Source of the DNA: Sipunculus nudus
Lineage: Eukaryota > Annelida > Sipuncula > Golfingiida > Sipunculidae
Length of the DNA stretch: 64,000 bases
Reading direction: 5' to 3'
Assembly (NCBI GenBank): GCA_026874595.1
Contig: CM049316.1
Location: 11,896,839 to 11,960,838 of the forward strand
Below are positions 22,501 to 33,063 of the stretch, piece by piece. The position numbers and the translations under genes were made by a program. The stretch's first letter is position 1, and every line of letters begins with the position of its first letter. The notes under the pieces are model-generated. The model had not been told where the DNA came from. It saw nothing but the letters and a program-made list of their open reading frames with translations, and made no database searches.

Positions 22501-25500
22501 AGGGGTCGTTATAACTCCTATCTTAGACAGCAAACACTTGCCTGGACAGGCATTTTTCATTTTGTACCAATCAGTTGGAAAGGTGAATTCAAAAATGTTT
22601 AAGACATTAAAATTTTTTTTAAAAATCCACAAGGAAAAGTAATACTAAATAAATAGTATGGCAACAACCTGCAACACTGGTACCTCGCGCTCTTATGGCT
22701 TCGAAACTCTGTTGAAATCATAGAGCTCCGTGATTTGCAGACAGCAGAGCCATAGCAGAGCCAATTATCAGTCTAAACCCAAGTCCCAATCTTACTTTGT
22801 AAGGAAATACGTTATTGGCCATTTCGTTATGTGACTCAGACCTATAATCAATCACACCGTACATAACAAAAAAATTCCGGCTGTCTCTATATCAGGACGC
22901 TGAACCATAACGATTAGGGTAAAGTTAACCGATAAAAATGAAGCGACTGATTAAAAGATATGATGATAGGATGCATCTATAGTGGAAAGGCAAATTTTCC
23001 TGCGGAAAGGCAAAATTACATTAATGTTCATGTAAGGAATGATTTTATGATTATTTACATGTGTATTTATAATGCATTATATGCATCATAATTTAATGAG
23101 TTAAATTTGTATATACAAAAAAGGGTTAATTATAGTAATTCTACTTCCAGCAAATTATATCCGATTCAAGTATCAGAGTTTTGAGGACTCTGACATAACG
23201 TTAAATAAAAAGAAAATATTGCAAGTACGTTCATGTTTTTCCTGGATAAAATCAATATAAACGATTTCAAAACGAGGCTATGAAAATACAAATCAATATT
23301 TTTTCCCTAGGGACCTGTTGAAGACAATACAAACAACAGATGTATTTGAGGGTAATCCGAAAAAGGCGACCTTCACCTATAACCTTGACCTTTTACATGA
23401 GAACAAGTACTACGCGGCCGGGGTCATGGTCGGATGGGCTGTACTACACACGGGCGTCGGAATCAGCTGTATCCATCCGTACGTCTACTCACAGATGGTG
23501 GGAGACCGTGGACCGGACCCACCCGTGCAGGTGGAGGATGTCCCCGACTATGGAGACCAAGAAAATATCAACAAAGTGCGTGAGAAAAACGTTATTTAAT
23601 TTCCTTCGAAATTATATTTATGTTATTCTGCGTTAAATGAAACAAATCTGTGTTATAATAAATCAATTAATATTTTTTATCTCATCTTTTTAACCGTGAA
23701 TAATCTGTCAAGTATTATGTAATATCATTTGTCCCATTAACGAATAAATGAATGTATATAATAGGGATTATTATAAAAAATATAAAAAATATAAAAAAGC
23801 ATAAGGATTATTATATTGTGTGAAAGAAAAATATTGTATTTCAGCCTAATGTCACGAGAACACAATATTAAATATATTCCTATAAGCTGATAAGGATCCT
23901 TCTCCCCGAGATACTCTTCCAGAGACCTTCCTTTATCAAACAGCTATGTTAGCTGTTCATGAATTATGAACAAGACAGTTTAACCAAGCAAATTACTCGC
24001 TTAGGCAACGCTGTTTATTAGCACCGAGCAAAACAAATTTGTTGCTATTTTTAGACCAAGGATCTAACTATAGCGCATTATCAATTAGATCCCAATACAG
24101 GTGACATGAATTATACTTCCTGTTTCTCACACAAAGTATTTCTAAGTCGACAGCTAAGCGAGAGGTTTGCAGATAGGGAGATGGAATACAAGGTTTCATT
24201 GATATAAAAAGCAACGTGGTGTAAATTTATAAAATGTAATACTCTACAGACCTGAAAATAGAAGAGACGGTTCTGTTGCATTTATACTGATAAACTTCCC
24301 TGTTTCTTGATTTAAGTTATCAAAATGCACAAACGAGTCCCAGTTCCGTGCTGTAACAACGGAGCTTTTTGATTGGATGTGCCAATGTGGCGTGATGCCC
24401 GCCACCCTCAAGTTCAAGGACAAAGACCAGGCTGTCCAGAAACTCATCAAACACCACCTGTATCACAGGTATAAAATAGAGCACCATAGAGATTTATAGA
24501 AATAAAGTGAAAGCACTCAAAGAGCGAATGCCTCCGCCTAACGGTTAGATCAAAAACGTGTTTTATATGTTTGACTTTTCCGTAAAATATACTTATATGG
24601 AAATTAGTTTGCATTCGTAATGAAGCATTTTCTTTCGGGTCATTCTGTGTTAATCACGCAAAATTAAGGGATATGGCAATCAAATACATTTTGTTAAATC
24701 ATTCAGTATTGCCGGCGTGTATGCAAAAGCAAGCGACAGTACACCTAAACAAGTGAGTGTATTGTCTATTATATAACACCTATAAAGAAAACATATTTTT
24801 CTTTTATCTGATTATGTACTTTTAATTGAGATTTGATATATTTTGTCAGAGTGAAAGCGGCGGCGGATCAGTTCGCTAACGGATTAGATCGCTCTGGCTT
24901 CCTATCTTTATTGAAAAAGAACGCGGATGCTGGAAGGAGCTTCTTCGTGTACCCGCGCAAAAAATTGACAGCTGAGGCCTTCATGGATATGGTACAATTT
25001 GCTGTCTCTACCTCTGACGCCAAAAAGGCTACTGAAGTTCAAACCATACTAATTCTCAAAAGGTTCCTGCTCAATGTGGAACGTAAGTTGCAATTTTGAT
25101 AAATTTTTGTCACAACTTCAAAACATTTTCATAAAATTGGTAAAGCCTTTATTCGTCATCATAGTGCAATTCACCCTTATACATCAATATCCATCTCAAA
25201 TTAGTAATTACATCAATATAAAACTTAATCTTGCACCACGAGAAGAACACAGATGGCGCCACCGCAAGCATCAGGTGGCGCCAAAGAGAATTAATTGAAA
25301 CGTTACTCGTGTGACTCCAAACATATCATTTAATCATTCCATACCACAATGTACCCTGTTACTACATAGAAATTCCACTCAACTTTTATAAAATATTTAC
25401 AGTTATAAACCAGTTGATAACCAACAACATCTTCTGATCGCGTTCAAACTAATTTTGTTCTTACTTTCATTAAACCGGAGCTTGAATAATATTTACGTGT

Positions 25501-28072
25501 TCTTTCCGATATTAGCACCTAATCCCTTTGTTTGAGTGGATATGAAAATCAGTTATCCCACATAAATATCTTCCTGGTTATCGTTCTTTTAACAACCTTA
25601 GACGCGCTTTATTTGAAGCAAAATGCAGTTTATCGTTAATAATAATACAGACGACGCCACTTATCTGCAAGTCGGTTAACAGGAAATGCCGCTTATTTGC
25701 AAGAAATTCTGAAAAATAAAACCATTTCCAATATGTTAACTTTAACAACGCGCCGCATAATCGGAAGCCTCATAATCGCAATCTTCCGATTAACGCAAGG
25801 GAAAATATCGACAGAAAGGTAGAAAACTCACGTTAAAGGCAAGTACTTCAATGAGTCTGTGAGTTGTGTTTGTGTTATCCCAATAATGATCATAGACCGG
25901 GACTTCAGAAGTAGCCGCTGTGATAACTGCAGGTTATCTGTGTACAAAGACCAGAAAATTTCGAATCATGTCACTATTCAATCATGAGTGGCAAGCGCAA
26001 ACGCAACGATCTCTCCTTGGCTGACAAGTATGAAGTTATCAAGATGAAAGACCAAAGGGTTCCACAATTTCACAAATCAAAGAAGTTTGCCGTGTCCCAG
26101 ACGTCTCGAATAATCGCTCAAAGGGAGACAATCATCCAAGATTACCCAGAAAATAAGAATCAAGACCGGAAGCGCAGACAATTGAGCAAAGAAAAAAAGG
26201 GGGAAGCACTTTGGCAGCGTTTTACCAACGTTAAGAGTCACGGCGTTCAAGTTAACGGACCACTACTCAAAGAAATAACATAATCCCTAGCAGCTGCAAT
26301 GGGCAACACAAACTTCAGTGCTACAGATGGTTGGTTGAGCAGGTGGAAAGAGCGTCACTCCATCAAGCTAAAGAAGGCGCATGGAGAGAAGGCTGCAGCA
26401 GATCCACCAGCTGCAGATGACTAGGCCAGTACAAGGCTACCAGAACTACTAGAGAGCTACGAGCCCTGTGATATCTACAACGCAGATGAGATAATACTGG
26501 TGTTTTTATTCTTTATCACAATACAAATAGTGTTACAAAACTTATGCTAAATTATTTAGATATTAGGCGGTCCAATCGACCATTCGGCTTCCCCTTACAC
26601 ATGGGAGACGGTGAACTTCGCCTAAATGCAACTTCGGTTCATTGCAACAAATTTGCTTGACAAAAGCCTCTTGCAATTATGTGGCTTCGTGTGTATTACC
26701 TTATAAGATGCCTAGCTGGATCGTCAAATAGCTAGCAATAGGATATACCAGAGTAGATTCATGAAAACATGCTCACATTTGAAATTTCAAAAGTGGTACG
26801 CCGAAGTCCAGGGGCTGCCTCAGCCCTTTCAGGGTCCAGTGGCAGGGCCCCTGGAGAGGGGCTTGGCTTTCCAGAAACCAAATAAGTCCCTAAAATCTAG
26901 TTCTCACGAGAAGCCGAATGGTTCCCTTAAATCTAGTTCTCACCAGAAACCAAATGGTTCCTAAAATCTAGTTGAGAACAAAAGCAATGTATTTATATAA
27001 AAAAATCATGTTTGGCAAATTTTCATTACTTTTTTATTACAAAATCAGGCCAGAAACAATTAATGACCATTTTTCTCTGGAATATCACCAAGATTACAGT
27101 AAACTTGTAATACTAATTTAAGGAATAAATTGTGCCATGCTGTGCTTAATTATAAGTAACAACTGATGTCTGAGATGTCACCAAGATTACAGTGAATGTG
27201 TAATAAACAAAAGTAACAACTGACGTCTGAGATATCACCAAGATTACAGTGAATGTGTAAAAAAACAAAAGTAACAACTGATGTCTGAGATATCACCAAG
27301 ATTACAGTGAATGTGTAATAAAAAAGTAACAACCGTCTGAGATATCACCAAGATTACAGTGAATATGTAATACTAAACATATTAACTCCAACGTGATGTT
27401 TTTGCAATCTGAGTGTCAGGATTGTGTAAATGAATAGTACTAGATAATGATGCATCCGTTTTCCCTTCTATTTCGCTGAGTGGCCCCACAATAATCGACA
27501 CCCACGAGATTCTTTGTACTGCCATATTTTCTTGAATCGCTATTGTGGGATTATCATGCAAGAAAACATAAAGAGCCATTTCTGTCATGTACTACAAAAC
27601 ATATAAAGACCTGAGTATGGCAGAAACCGCCTTATTTGTTGTTTCTTGCAGCTGTTCCAGTAGATGTGGTGTTGCTTAGGGCTTTTAAATGTACACTGGA
27701 TATTGTCAAAATCCTCAATTATATATCTGTGCCTAACAGTAAGTTCAAAAGCTTTAGTGAATGTCATTACATCCTATACTTCTGTTTGAATTATTTATTA
27801 TGTGTAAATACGTGTCTTTTCACGATACAGAAGGAAAACATTCCATCACCATGAGTAACATTTTGGAATTCATCACCGGGTCGAGCACAGTTCCCCCTGG
27901 CGGGTTTGACAAGCAAATCACCATTCATTTTCACGACAGCGAGGAATGCCGCTACCCGATTTGTTCCACCTGCAGCTTCCAGATGTCGCTACCAACAGGA
28001 CTCAATCTTGCAACATTGTCAGAGGTCATACAAGAAGGCATCCTGTCTTCCCCTGGGTTTGGAATGCAATGA
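16428..28072 (+). CDS. HECT-type E3 ubiquitin ligase with UIM, paralogue B (11 exons, apparently complete)
   Basis: Predicted E3 ubiquitin ligase. Exons: 16428-16523, 17644-17706, 18062-18139, 19142-19198, 20392-20490, 21325-21545, 22190-22396, 23311-23575, 24317-24468, 24850-25082, 27831-28072; they sum to 1713 nt (570 codons plus stop) with consistent phases. Residues 1-131 are Gln/Ser-rich modules, 153-167 a ubiquitin-interacting motif (EEEELQLAMAMSLSM), and about 205-570 a full HECT domain with G-L-D-F-G-G-P-K-R-E-F-F in the N-lobe and catalytic Cys C538 in S-T-C-S (codon 27971-27973). The ATG at 16428 was chosen because a promoter-like region precedes it and the exon ends in a consensus donor. 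MGN at the start could allow N-myristoylation, but this is weak. A UIM with HECT suggests binding of ubiquitin chains, as known for some other HECT ligases; the substrate is unknown. Confidence 0.87.
16600..16760 (+). repeat. GTCTGTCCGTC tract and adjoining repeat in the first intron of paralogue B
   Basis: CTGTCTGTCTGTCCGTC-type pyrimidine-rich repeats at 16604-16640 are followed by an AT-rich body. The same head motif starts the elements at 56270, 57020 and 62090, so this is probably a short member of that family. Confidence 0.5.
17644..17706 (+). CDS. Paralogue B, module exon 2 (21 codons)
   Basis: Acceptor TATTTTCCAG, donor GTCAGAGG. Phase 0 at both ends, ending in Gln-Gln. Encodes QLQIMASQTSETAARLRVAQ and one more Gln. 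Same size class and phase as the small exons of paralogue A. Confidence 0.65.
18062..18139 (+). CDS. Paralogue B, module exon 3 (26 codons)
   Basis: Acceptor TTATTTTAG, donor GTCAGACA. Phase 0 at both ends. Opens LEELERQNDQ and becomes Gln-rich, ending in three Gln. Confidence 0.65.
19142..19198 (+). CDS. Paralogue B, module exon 4 (19 codons)
   Basis: Acceptor ACTTCGACAG, donor GTACGTG. Phase 0 at both ends. Encodes a Ser/Gln-rich stretch (STSRQSSQTQEPARDSQGQ). The acceptor pyrimidine tract is weak. Confidence 0.55.
19426..19449 (+). pseudogene. Decayed duplicate of the exon at 20392, split by the MITE
   Basis: After an acceptor-like TTAATGGTAG come 24 bases matching 17 of the first 24 bases of the exon at 20392; five of the seven differences are transitions. 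Translation is A-S-D-L-D-D-L-H against A-F-D-L-N-E-L-Q. The frame closes at once, even with the MITE removed. The match is short, so the call is tentative. Confidence 0.35.
19442..19764 (+). mobile_element. hAT-like MITE with 8-bp target duplication
   Basis: The element 19450-19756 (307 bp) has terminal repeats TAGTGATGGG and, inverted at the right end, TAGTGGTGGG. It is flanked on both sides by ATCTGCAT (19442-19449 and 19757-19764). An 8-bp target duplication with TAGTG-type ends is the hAT hallmark. The interior has several ATCGATTA words and no coding capacity, so it is non-autonomous. It lies in an intron of paralogue B, inside an exon-like relic (see findings). Confidence 0.8.
19955..19974 (+). 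repeat. Poly-G tract (20 G)
   Basis: Homopolymer of 20 G on the plus strand in an intron of paralogue B. Prone to length error in sequencing. Confidence 0.9.
20392..20490 (+). CDS. Paralogue B, module exon 5 (33 codons)
   Basis: Acceptor TTTCTGTCTGTAG, donor GTATAAAC. Phase 0 at both ends. Encodes AFDLNELQARGEAAAQLLAL and further helix-prone residues ending in Gln. A decayed sister copy of its 5' end appears at 19426-19449, split by a MITE. Confidence 0.65.
21325..21545 (+). CDS. Paralogue B, UIM exon
   Basis: Acceptor CTTTCTGTACAG, donor GTGAGC. Leaves with two bases over into the HECT domain. Encodes an Ala/Leu helix, then EEEELQLAMAMSLSM, which fits the UIM pattern (acidic run, Leu, Ala two residues before a hydrophobic, Ser, Leu), then a Pro/Ser/Gln linker ending LELE. 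This is the ubiquitin-binding element of the protein. Confidence 0.8.
22111..22124 (+). repeat. Poly-G tract 65 bases before HECT exon 1 of paralogue B
   Basis: Fourteen G preceded by GGAGGGA. A second 11-G tract lies at 21876-21886 in the same intron. Multiple G-runs close to a 3' splice site can fold into a quadruplex. Confidence 0.9.
22190..22396 (+). CDS. Paralogue B, HECT exon 1
   Basis: 207 nt, one codon shorter than its counterpart at 8460. Encodes V-Y-R-D-N-L-F-E, H-I-K-F-H-G-E-E-G and G-L-D-F-G-G-P-K-R-E-F-F. The acceptor TTCGTTCAG lies 65 bases after a 14-base poly-G tract. Confidence 0.85.
23311..23575 (+). CDS. Paralogue B, HECT exon 2
   Basis: 265 nt, matching 9732-9996. Encodes D-V-F-E-G-N, W-A-V-L-H-T-G-V-G and C-I-H-P-Y-V-Y. 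The donor is AACAAA/GTGCGT. Confidence 0.85.
24317..24468 (+). CDS. Paralogue B, HECT exon 3
   Basis: 152 nt, matching 10760-10911. Encodes F-D-W-M-C-Q-C-G-V-M-P-A and A-V-Q-K-L-I-K-H. Acceptor GATTTAAG, donor GTATAA. Confidence 0.85.
24850..25082 (+). CDS. Paralogue B, HECT exon 4
   Basis: 233 nt, matching 11443-11675. Encodes A-D-Q-F-A-N-G-L-D-R-S-G and M-V-Q-F-A-V-S-T. The donor GTAAGTTG opens the 2.7-kb last intron with the Tigger relic. Confidence 0.85.
25984..26500 (+). pseudogene. Tigger/pogo-type transposase relic (CENP-B-like), truncated
   Basis: The frame opens MSGKRKRNDLSLADKYEV, the Tigger/CENP-B-like start of a helix-turn-helix DNA-binding domain (K-K-F-A-V-S-Q-T-S-R-I). A second DNA-binding part follows (L-W-Q-R-F, G-P-L-L-K-E, F-S-A-T-D-G-W-L-S-R-W-K-E-R-H). 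In-frame stops at 26281 and in D-D-TAG-A-S-T break it. The reading ends at Y-N-A-D-E, where the first Asp of the DDE nuclease domain would be; the rest is missing. It lies on the gene strand in the last intron of paralogue B. CCACTTATCTGCAA and CCGCTTATTTGCAA about 300 bases upstream may be subterminal repeats. Confidence 0.8.
26873..26975 (+). repeat. 36-bp tandem repeat
   Basis: Three units sharing AAATCTAGTTCTCAC and the block GAATGGTTCCC or CAAATGGTTCC. In the last intron of paralogue B, downstream of the Tigger relic; read as protein it gives a K-P-N-G-S-L-K-S-S-S-H repeat, probably without meaning. Confidence 0.75.
27081..27372 (+). repeat. About 57-bp minisatellite
   Basis: CACCAAGATTACAGTGAAT recurs with CCAAG at 27181, 27238, 27296 and 27348, plus a degenerate first copy at 27088. 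Periods are 57, 58 and 52 bases. Units contain GTAACAACTGATGTCTGAGA. Located 460 bases before the catalytic exon of paralogue B. Confidence 0.85.
27831..28072 (+). CDS. Paralogue B, HECT exon 5 (catalytic Cys, stop)
   Basis: 242 nt including TGA at 28070-28072. Encodes N-I-L-E-F-I-T-G, P-P-G-G-F-D-K-Q and Y-P-I-C-S-T-C-S-F-Q-M-S-L-P. The Cys codon is 27971-27973. Acceptor CACGATACAG. Confidence 0.88.
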
Positions 28073-29785
28073 TCCGTCCAAATATTTATTATCATGTAAA
28101 TCTCTTGTACACATGGTTATTTTTATTATACAAGCAAATGACTGTTTATCAATATGGCACAATTTCTCTGATGAGCTGTTTTAAATTTTGTTTGTTATTT
28201 TGTTGTTGTTAAGAAAATGGTATGAGGATATATATGAGATATTGAACATAGTTTTGCTGTTGAATTTATTCATGATTTATTCATGTTTTGCCCACTGTGA
28301 ACTGACTTTTCTATCAACGTGGTGATCAAATATGTGATAACTATGAGAGGGTAATGAGAACAATCAATTTAGGGCTGTAAAGAAACATTATCTCTTATAA
28401 TGTCTTATGTGATAACTGAAGCAGCCCCTTCGTCATGCAACGGTGAGCCAATCAGATGCCGATAAATTGATTTCTAACGAATGATGTTTTACCCTTACAC
28501 GCTGTACCTCTGACTATTATCGAATTCCGGGAGTCGCTGGTTCATTTTGGACTTTCCAGGTTGGATGGTCGAATATCGTCAACGTATCGATACAGAGGCA
28601 TCTGACAATATACCGTTAGGAGATTTGACTTTCTTACAGCCCAACAGAACATTTATTGTTTTCGTTCTAATTAATCTATGTGTACATTTCCGTTGTTATA
28701 TGCCGACAGTATTACTACCGTAAGCTGCAATGACGAAACTAAAAGTTACTTAGATTTTTATTAGAAATCTTTGTCGGATTTTATTTGCATATGCTGGTAA
28801 AACGTATTTAAAAGTCTTTGAATGTGCATGCAATTGTAACGTACGCAAGAAGTTTTATGAAGATGTCTGGTCTTCTGTCTGTAATTATCGTATTGTATTG
28901 TGTCAGTTATTCTTAATTTAAATGGCATCTATTCTATGTGATGCCATGGTGTCATTATTGAAAATTATTCGAACGACCGTGCAATTTTACTGTTAAAGTA
29001 TTATTGCTTTCTATAAATCAATATATCGTAAACAAGAGCCAGTTGAAAAGGAGCATTCTTTTTGTCGACTTATTCAATGGTTTATTTAGGTAAAATATAA
29101 ACCATAATATTATGTTTATTGTATTTATGGTATAAAATTTGACCCACAACTTGTGTGTACTGTATAATATCTTTTGATGTGGCAGTATTGGTGCGAGACT
29201 CAGTAAGCTCGGATGCCTATTCGTAAATTTATGAAATTATCTCCAGTTCATCTGTAAATTTTAGCCTATAAGTAGGGATCTCCAGAAAACTAAAATGAAA
29301 TACATCAATGGATCATATCTACTACCCTTTGGTTTCGTGCACACCACACGGCATTCTCCACTTGAGTTGATTGTTTGCCTTGTGTCTGCTCAAGTATAGC
29401 AAGTGCGTTTGCTCATGTGTGCACATGTATCTGTTGTGTAATGTTTGTGTGATTATATACATTTTTACTTGTGTAATGCCGTCAACTGATAGGTTTACGC
29501 TCCATAAGCAGCGGTTATGCTATTTTAAAATATTCGCTCCATTGTAACCGCTCCAGGAAACCGCGGTTCTCCGTCAGGTTTGGCCAGCGGGTGGTGCTGT
29601 CTCTGTGGAAATTCCCTCCTGCGTAATATTTAACAATCCCCGGTTTTTATATACAGGATACAATCGTAACCTATCAGGACAGTCTCTATACTAACTTGCT
29701 GGTATGGTCTAGGGTCAATTAACTATCCCCCACTCTCTTGCAAATTTCCTCTCTTGCAGTGCCGCACGACGAGGTCGGCATGGGC
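28073..29785. other. Region downstream of paralogue B
   Basis: Noncoding AT-rich sequence. No canonical AATAAA close to the stop codon was found, so the 3' end of paralogue B is not defined. TGAGCCAATCAGAT at 28444-28457 is shared with the repeat at 32394. Otherwise nothing recognised. Confidence 0.5.
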
Positions 29786-29820
29786 GCAGCCATCGTTGTT
29801 TACACGCTAAGCCAATCAGA
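29786..29820 (+). repeat. 35-base direct repeat, left of LINE relic
   Basis: Begins GCAGCCATCGTTG and ends GCCAATCAGA. It recurs at 32375-32409 with one mismatch. It brackets the LINE pseudogene and may be its target-site duplication, though long for one. Confidence 0.7.
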
Positions 29821-30837
29821 AATAATTGAGGAATTTGATGATTTGTCTGACCTAGATGTAAATAAATTTTTTTGTGTTTATTACGCAAAAGGATATGCCC
29901 AATAGGAAGTGCTCAAACTTGTACAAGATTCAAAGAGACCACGGTAAATGGTGATAATAATAATTGCGAAGGCTTCGCCAGTTATTTTTCAGTTGTACAG
30001 TGATGAGGAATAGGAGAACTGACGTAGACTTCAAATCTAACATTATAGAGCGGCTTGCTAGATGTAAATGATCAAGCGAAAGCAACAAGGTTGTTATTCT
30101 TGAAATGTAACAACGGACTCTGAACTGACACGTGCTTTAAGACGATTAAAAAAGGGGAAGGCGGCAGGTCATGAAAGCGTATCCGCCGAACACATAATAC
30201 ATGTGGGTCATGAACTTCATAAACATCTTGTGTGTTTGTACAACTTAATTTTGTCAAGTGGACGTACCCCAAATGAGTTTTATTTTGGCTTAGTTGTTAC
30301 CATATTGAAAAATCCATTGAAAGGCAAATCTAACCCAGATAACTATAGGGGTATCACTCTACTTCCTTGTTTGTATAAACTGCTGGAAGTTATTATTTAG
30401 AACAGAATTAAAAACTTTATACACTATAAAGGTATGTCTTTTCTAGATGATATGCAAGGGGCATTTCAACCAGGACTTTGGGCCTGAATTATTTCTTTTA
30501 ACCTACTTGAATGTGTGTGCCACAATTTGGAACGTGGCTTTCACGTATATGCCTGCTTTCTTGATAGTGTGAAAGCTTTTGACTGCGTATGGCATGTAGG
30601 ACTATTTGTTCAACTTTGTGATTTTGGTGAAGCCGGGGCCATATGGCAACTACTTTGGAATATTTATTCTAATATGACATTTGCGGTACTCTCCTCAGGC
30701 CATAGAGTAGACCTTTCAGTGTTCGCCGCTCTGTTCGCCAAGGCGGAGTTTTATCGTCATGGTTATATCTTTTGTTAATTAACGATCTCTTGATCAAACT
30801 GCGCCACTGTGGCCATGGGGCTCATATTAATAATAAT

Positions 30838-30841
<4 letters not shown>

Positions 30842-30892
<51 letters not shown>
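30842..30892. repeat. (TA)n microsatellite inside the RT relic
   Basis: About 50 nt of TA after an (AAT)n stretch. It lies between G-H-G-A-H-I and G-S-P-T-Q-A-D-D of the RT, where these elements normally have only a few residues. Confidence 0.95.
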
Positions 30893-30896
<4 letters not shown>

Positions 30897-31161
30897 GGAT
30901 CTCCAACTCAAGCAGATGACGTGGCGTTACTCTCTTTAACTCCAGCTGGACTACAAAACATGGTCAACATATGCTACGATTATCCGTGTTTGTGGCGGTT
31001 CTCATATAATGTAAATAAAAGCGATGTTTTAGTCTTTGGAGAATCTTTACACACATTCCGACACTACCTTAACACAAGAATATGGAAAATTGGGCCAGAA
31101 CTATTCCCAGTGACTCGTGAAATAAAACAAAAGGGGTCTATTATTACTTCTGGAATGTCAT

Positions 31162-31176
31162 GGGGGGGGGGGGGGG
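31162..31176 (+). repeat. Poly-G tract (15 G) inside the RT relic
   Basis: Fifteen G in a row. The frame stays open across it at this length, but homopolymer error is possible. Confidence 0.9.
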
Positions 31177-32374
31177 CTATAAAAGATGCGTGTCTTAAAG
31201 GTAAAGGGATGTTTATGTCAGTGACTGGCAGTGGTGTTCGGCCACGGGGCCTGAATGCATCTACCGTATGTAAAATATATAAGGCAATCGTGCTTCCACG
31301 TGTATTGTACGATCTTTGGCATTCAATCTCGCCTAACAACATGGTAAGCCTTGAGCGAATGTATCGATGGTGCATTAAAATAGCCCAGGGATTGCCGCGG
31401 AGGACGCGATCTGACAAAGCAATGAGTTTACTAGGAATACCACGACAAGAGGCGTTCATAGATAGGATGAAGTTATTATTTTTCGGAAGGCTTATCCGAA
31501 AAGAAGCAGGTAAAGTAAGCTTCCGCGTCTTTTTGGCCCGACTGTCCAGCTGCATAAAGGTTTATGGTTCTGTGGCAGAGAATTGTTTCCTCTTACATAG
31601 TATGATCCCCTCACTAAGTTTTATGAGACTTTTTCCACACAAAATTTCCCAGGGAAAAGACAATGGACAAATACTGTTACCAATACAATTGTTCAATATG
31701 AACAGACACAGTTCTCTCTCTGCACACAAAATGACTCTGAATTGTCAATGTTTATGTAAATCAAGCCTGAATGTCTTATGTGTAGCTGCTGGTGGGAATG
31801 TGCGAAAGCTGTACCCACCTCTTACCTAAGAAAATGTATATGGTAAAACTTTTAGCAGCATAAGGTATGTTATTATCTGCCTAGGAAATGCTTTGTCATC
31901 TGTGTGGTAAACTATAATCATCCAGTTTATCATGTAATCTTGACATGTGATGCAACTTTGTCAGCCAGAAAACTTGAACAATTTTGGTCTGTTATTAATG
32001 ACCGTATGGATATCCATTTTGCTGCTTTTCTCAATAATCTTGACGATTATGAACTTGTACAAATTATCCTTGAAAAAAAACATTGTTTATCTTATTATGA
32101 CCATATGTTTTTCATGTACACGTGCTATGTTTGGACAAGGTATAAAATATTCCCTTGATCAATTATTACTGGAAACATGCGTTTGGCTTTAAAAGCATTA
32201 TTTAACTAACTCTGTATCTACTTTGCATAACTAACTAGAACAATATGACCCTCTGTAGAGCTATTAAATATTTCCCATGATGTTGCATGTTCTTTTTCTT
32301 TGTTTGTCTTTTCAACTCAAACTGATTGTACACATTGAATTCGGACTAATAAAGATTATCAATCAATCATTGCC

Positions 32375-32409
32375 GCAGCCATCGTTGTTTACACGCTGAG
32401 CCAATCAGA
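32375..32409 (+). repeat. 35-base direct repeat, right of LINE relic
   Basis: Partner of 29786-29820 (one A/G difference). It starts a few bases after the AATC-rich tail of the LINE. Confidence 0.7.
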
Positions 32410-32995
32410 TTTTACCTTAGCCAAGCGTCGGTTTGGTTGCTTGCCAAATCTGACAACCCCTTCCATTTCTCACAGCGTGAGTGGAAGGTCACCGGGCGGT
32501 CACATGCTGCGTTCAGAGCGTAGTGATGGGGTAGTCACTTCTTTTATTAAGGAGCGGGTAAAAGCAGTGATGTGACTTATCTGAACAAATGTAACTATAG
32601 ATTATGATGTACAAACGAACAGACCCCACCCAAAAAGATTACATACACAAACAGTAATACAAGGAAACAGCAGCACATAAGGGCTTGACTTAGCAACACT
32701 GGATCCGAACACCAGTCTTGACAGCACATATAGAGATACTAAGCCGCCTTAGATGTGCTTTAATACTCACGAGTTTTTACAACCAAACAAATTGCTGTGT
32801 ATTTAATCTGTTGCTGATGGCTTCATGAAATTCTCACAGTGCATCAGCTTGACAACGTCAATCTTGCTTAATGAAATGTTCACCCAACTACTGAAATAAT
32901 CATAGTCCGGACTCTATTATTCAAGACAATTAAGATCCCTTGCGCCTGGCCACAGAAAGTATCCGGGGCAACACGTCGTTTATTCCTGGTATTCC

Positions 32996-32999
<4 letters not shown>

Positions 33000-33061
<62 letters not shown>
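33000..33061. repeat. (TA)n microsatellite
   Basis: About 60 nt of TA, intergenic; the longest of the pure arrays here. Confidence 0.95.

Positions 33062-33063
<2 letters not shown>

Larger units (their letters stand above)
29830..32374 (+). pseudogene. CR1/L2-like LINE reverse transcriptase relic
   Basis: Broken frames read as one non-LTR RT in order: K-K-G-K-A-A-G at about 30150, N-P-D-N-Y-R-G-I-T-L-L-P at about 30330, K-A-F-D-C-V-W at 30570 (first catalytic region), P-T-Q-A-D-D-V-A-L-L at 30905-30930 (the A-D-D core), then 31000-31830 of connection sequence, and L-C-H-L-C-G plus H-V-I-L-T-C at about 31890-31950 as the C-terminal zinc-binding end. Stops at 30398 and 30486 and several frameshifts kill it. 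A (TA)n array splits it before the A-D-D motif. The 3' end is AATAAAGATTATCAATCAAT, a short tetranucleotide tail as in CR1/L2 elements. No endonuclease is seen, so it is 5' truncated. Confidence 0.8.

Noticed and set aside
27081-27372. Regularly spaced identical blocks, CRISPR-like at a glance
   Set aside because: The sequence between the blocks is itself repeated, so there are no unique spacers; it is a 57-bp minisatellite in a eukaryotic intron.
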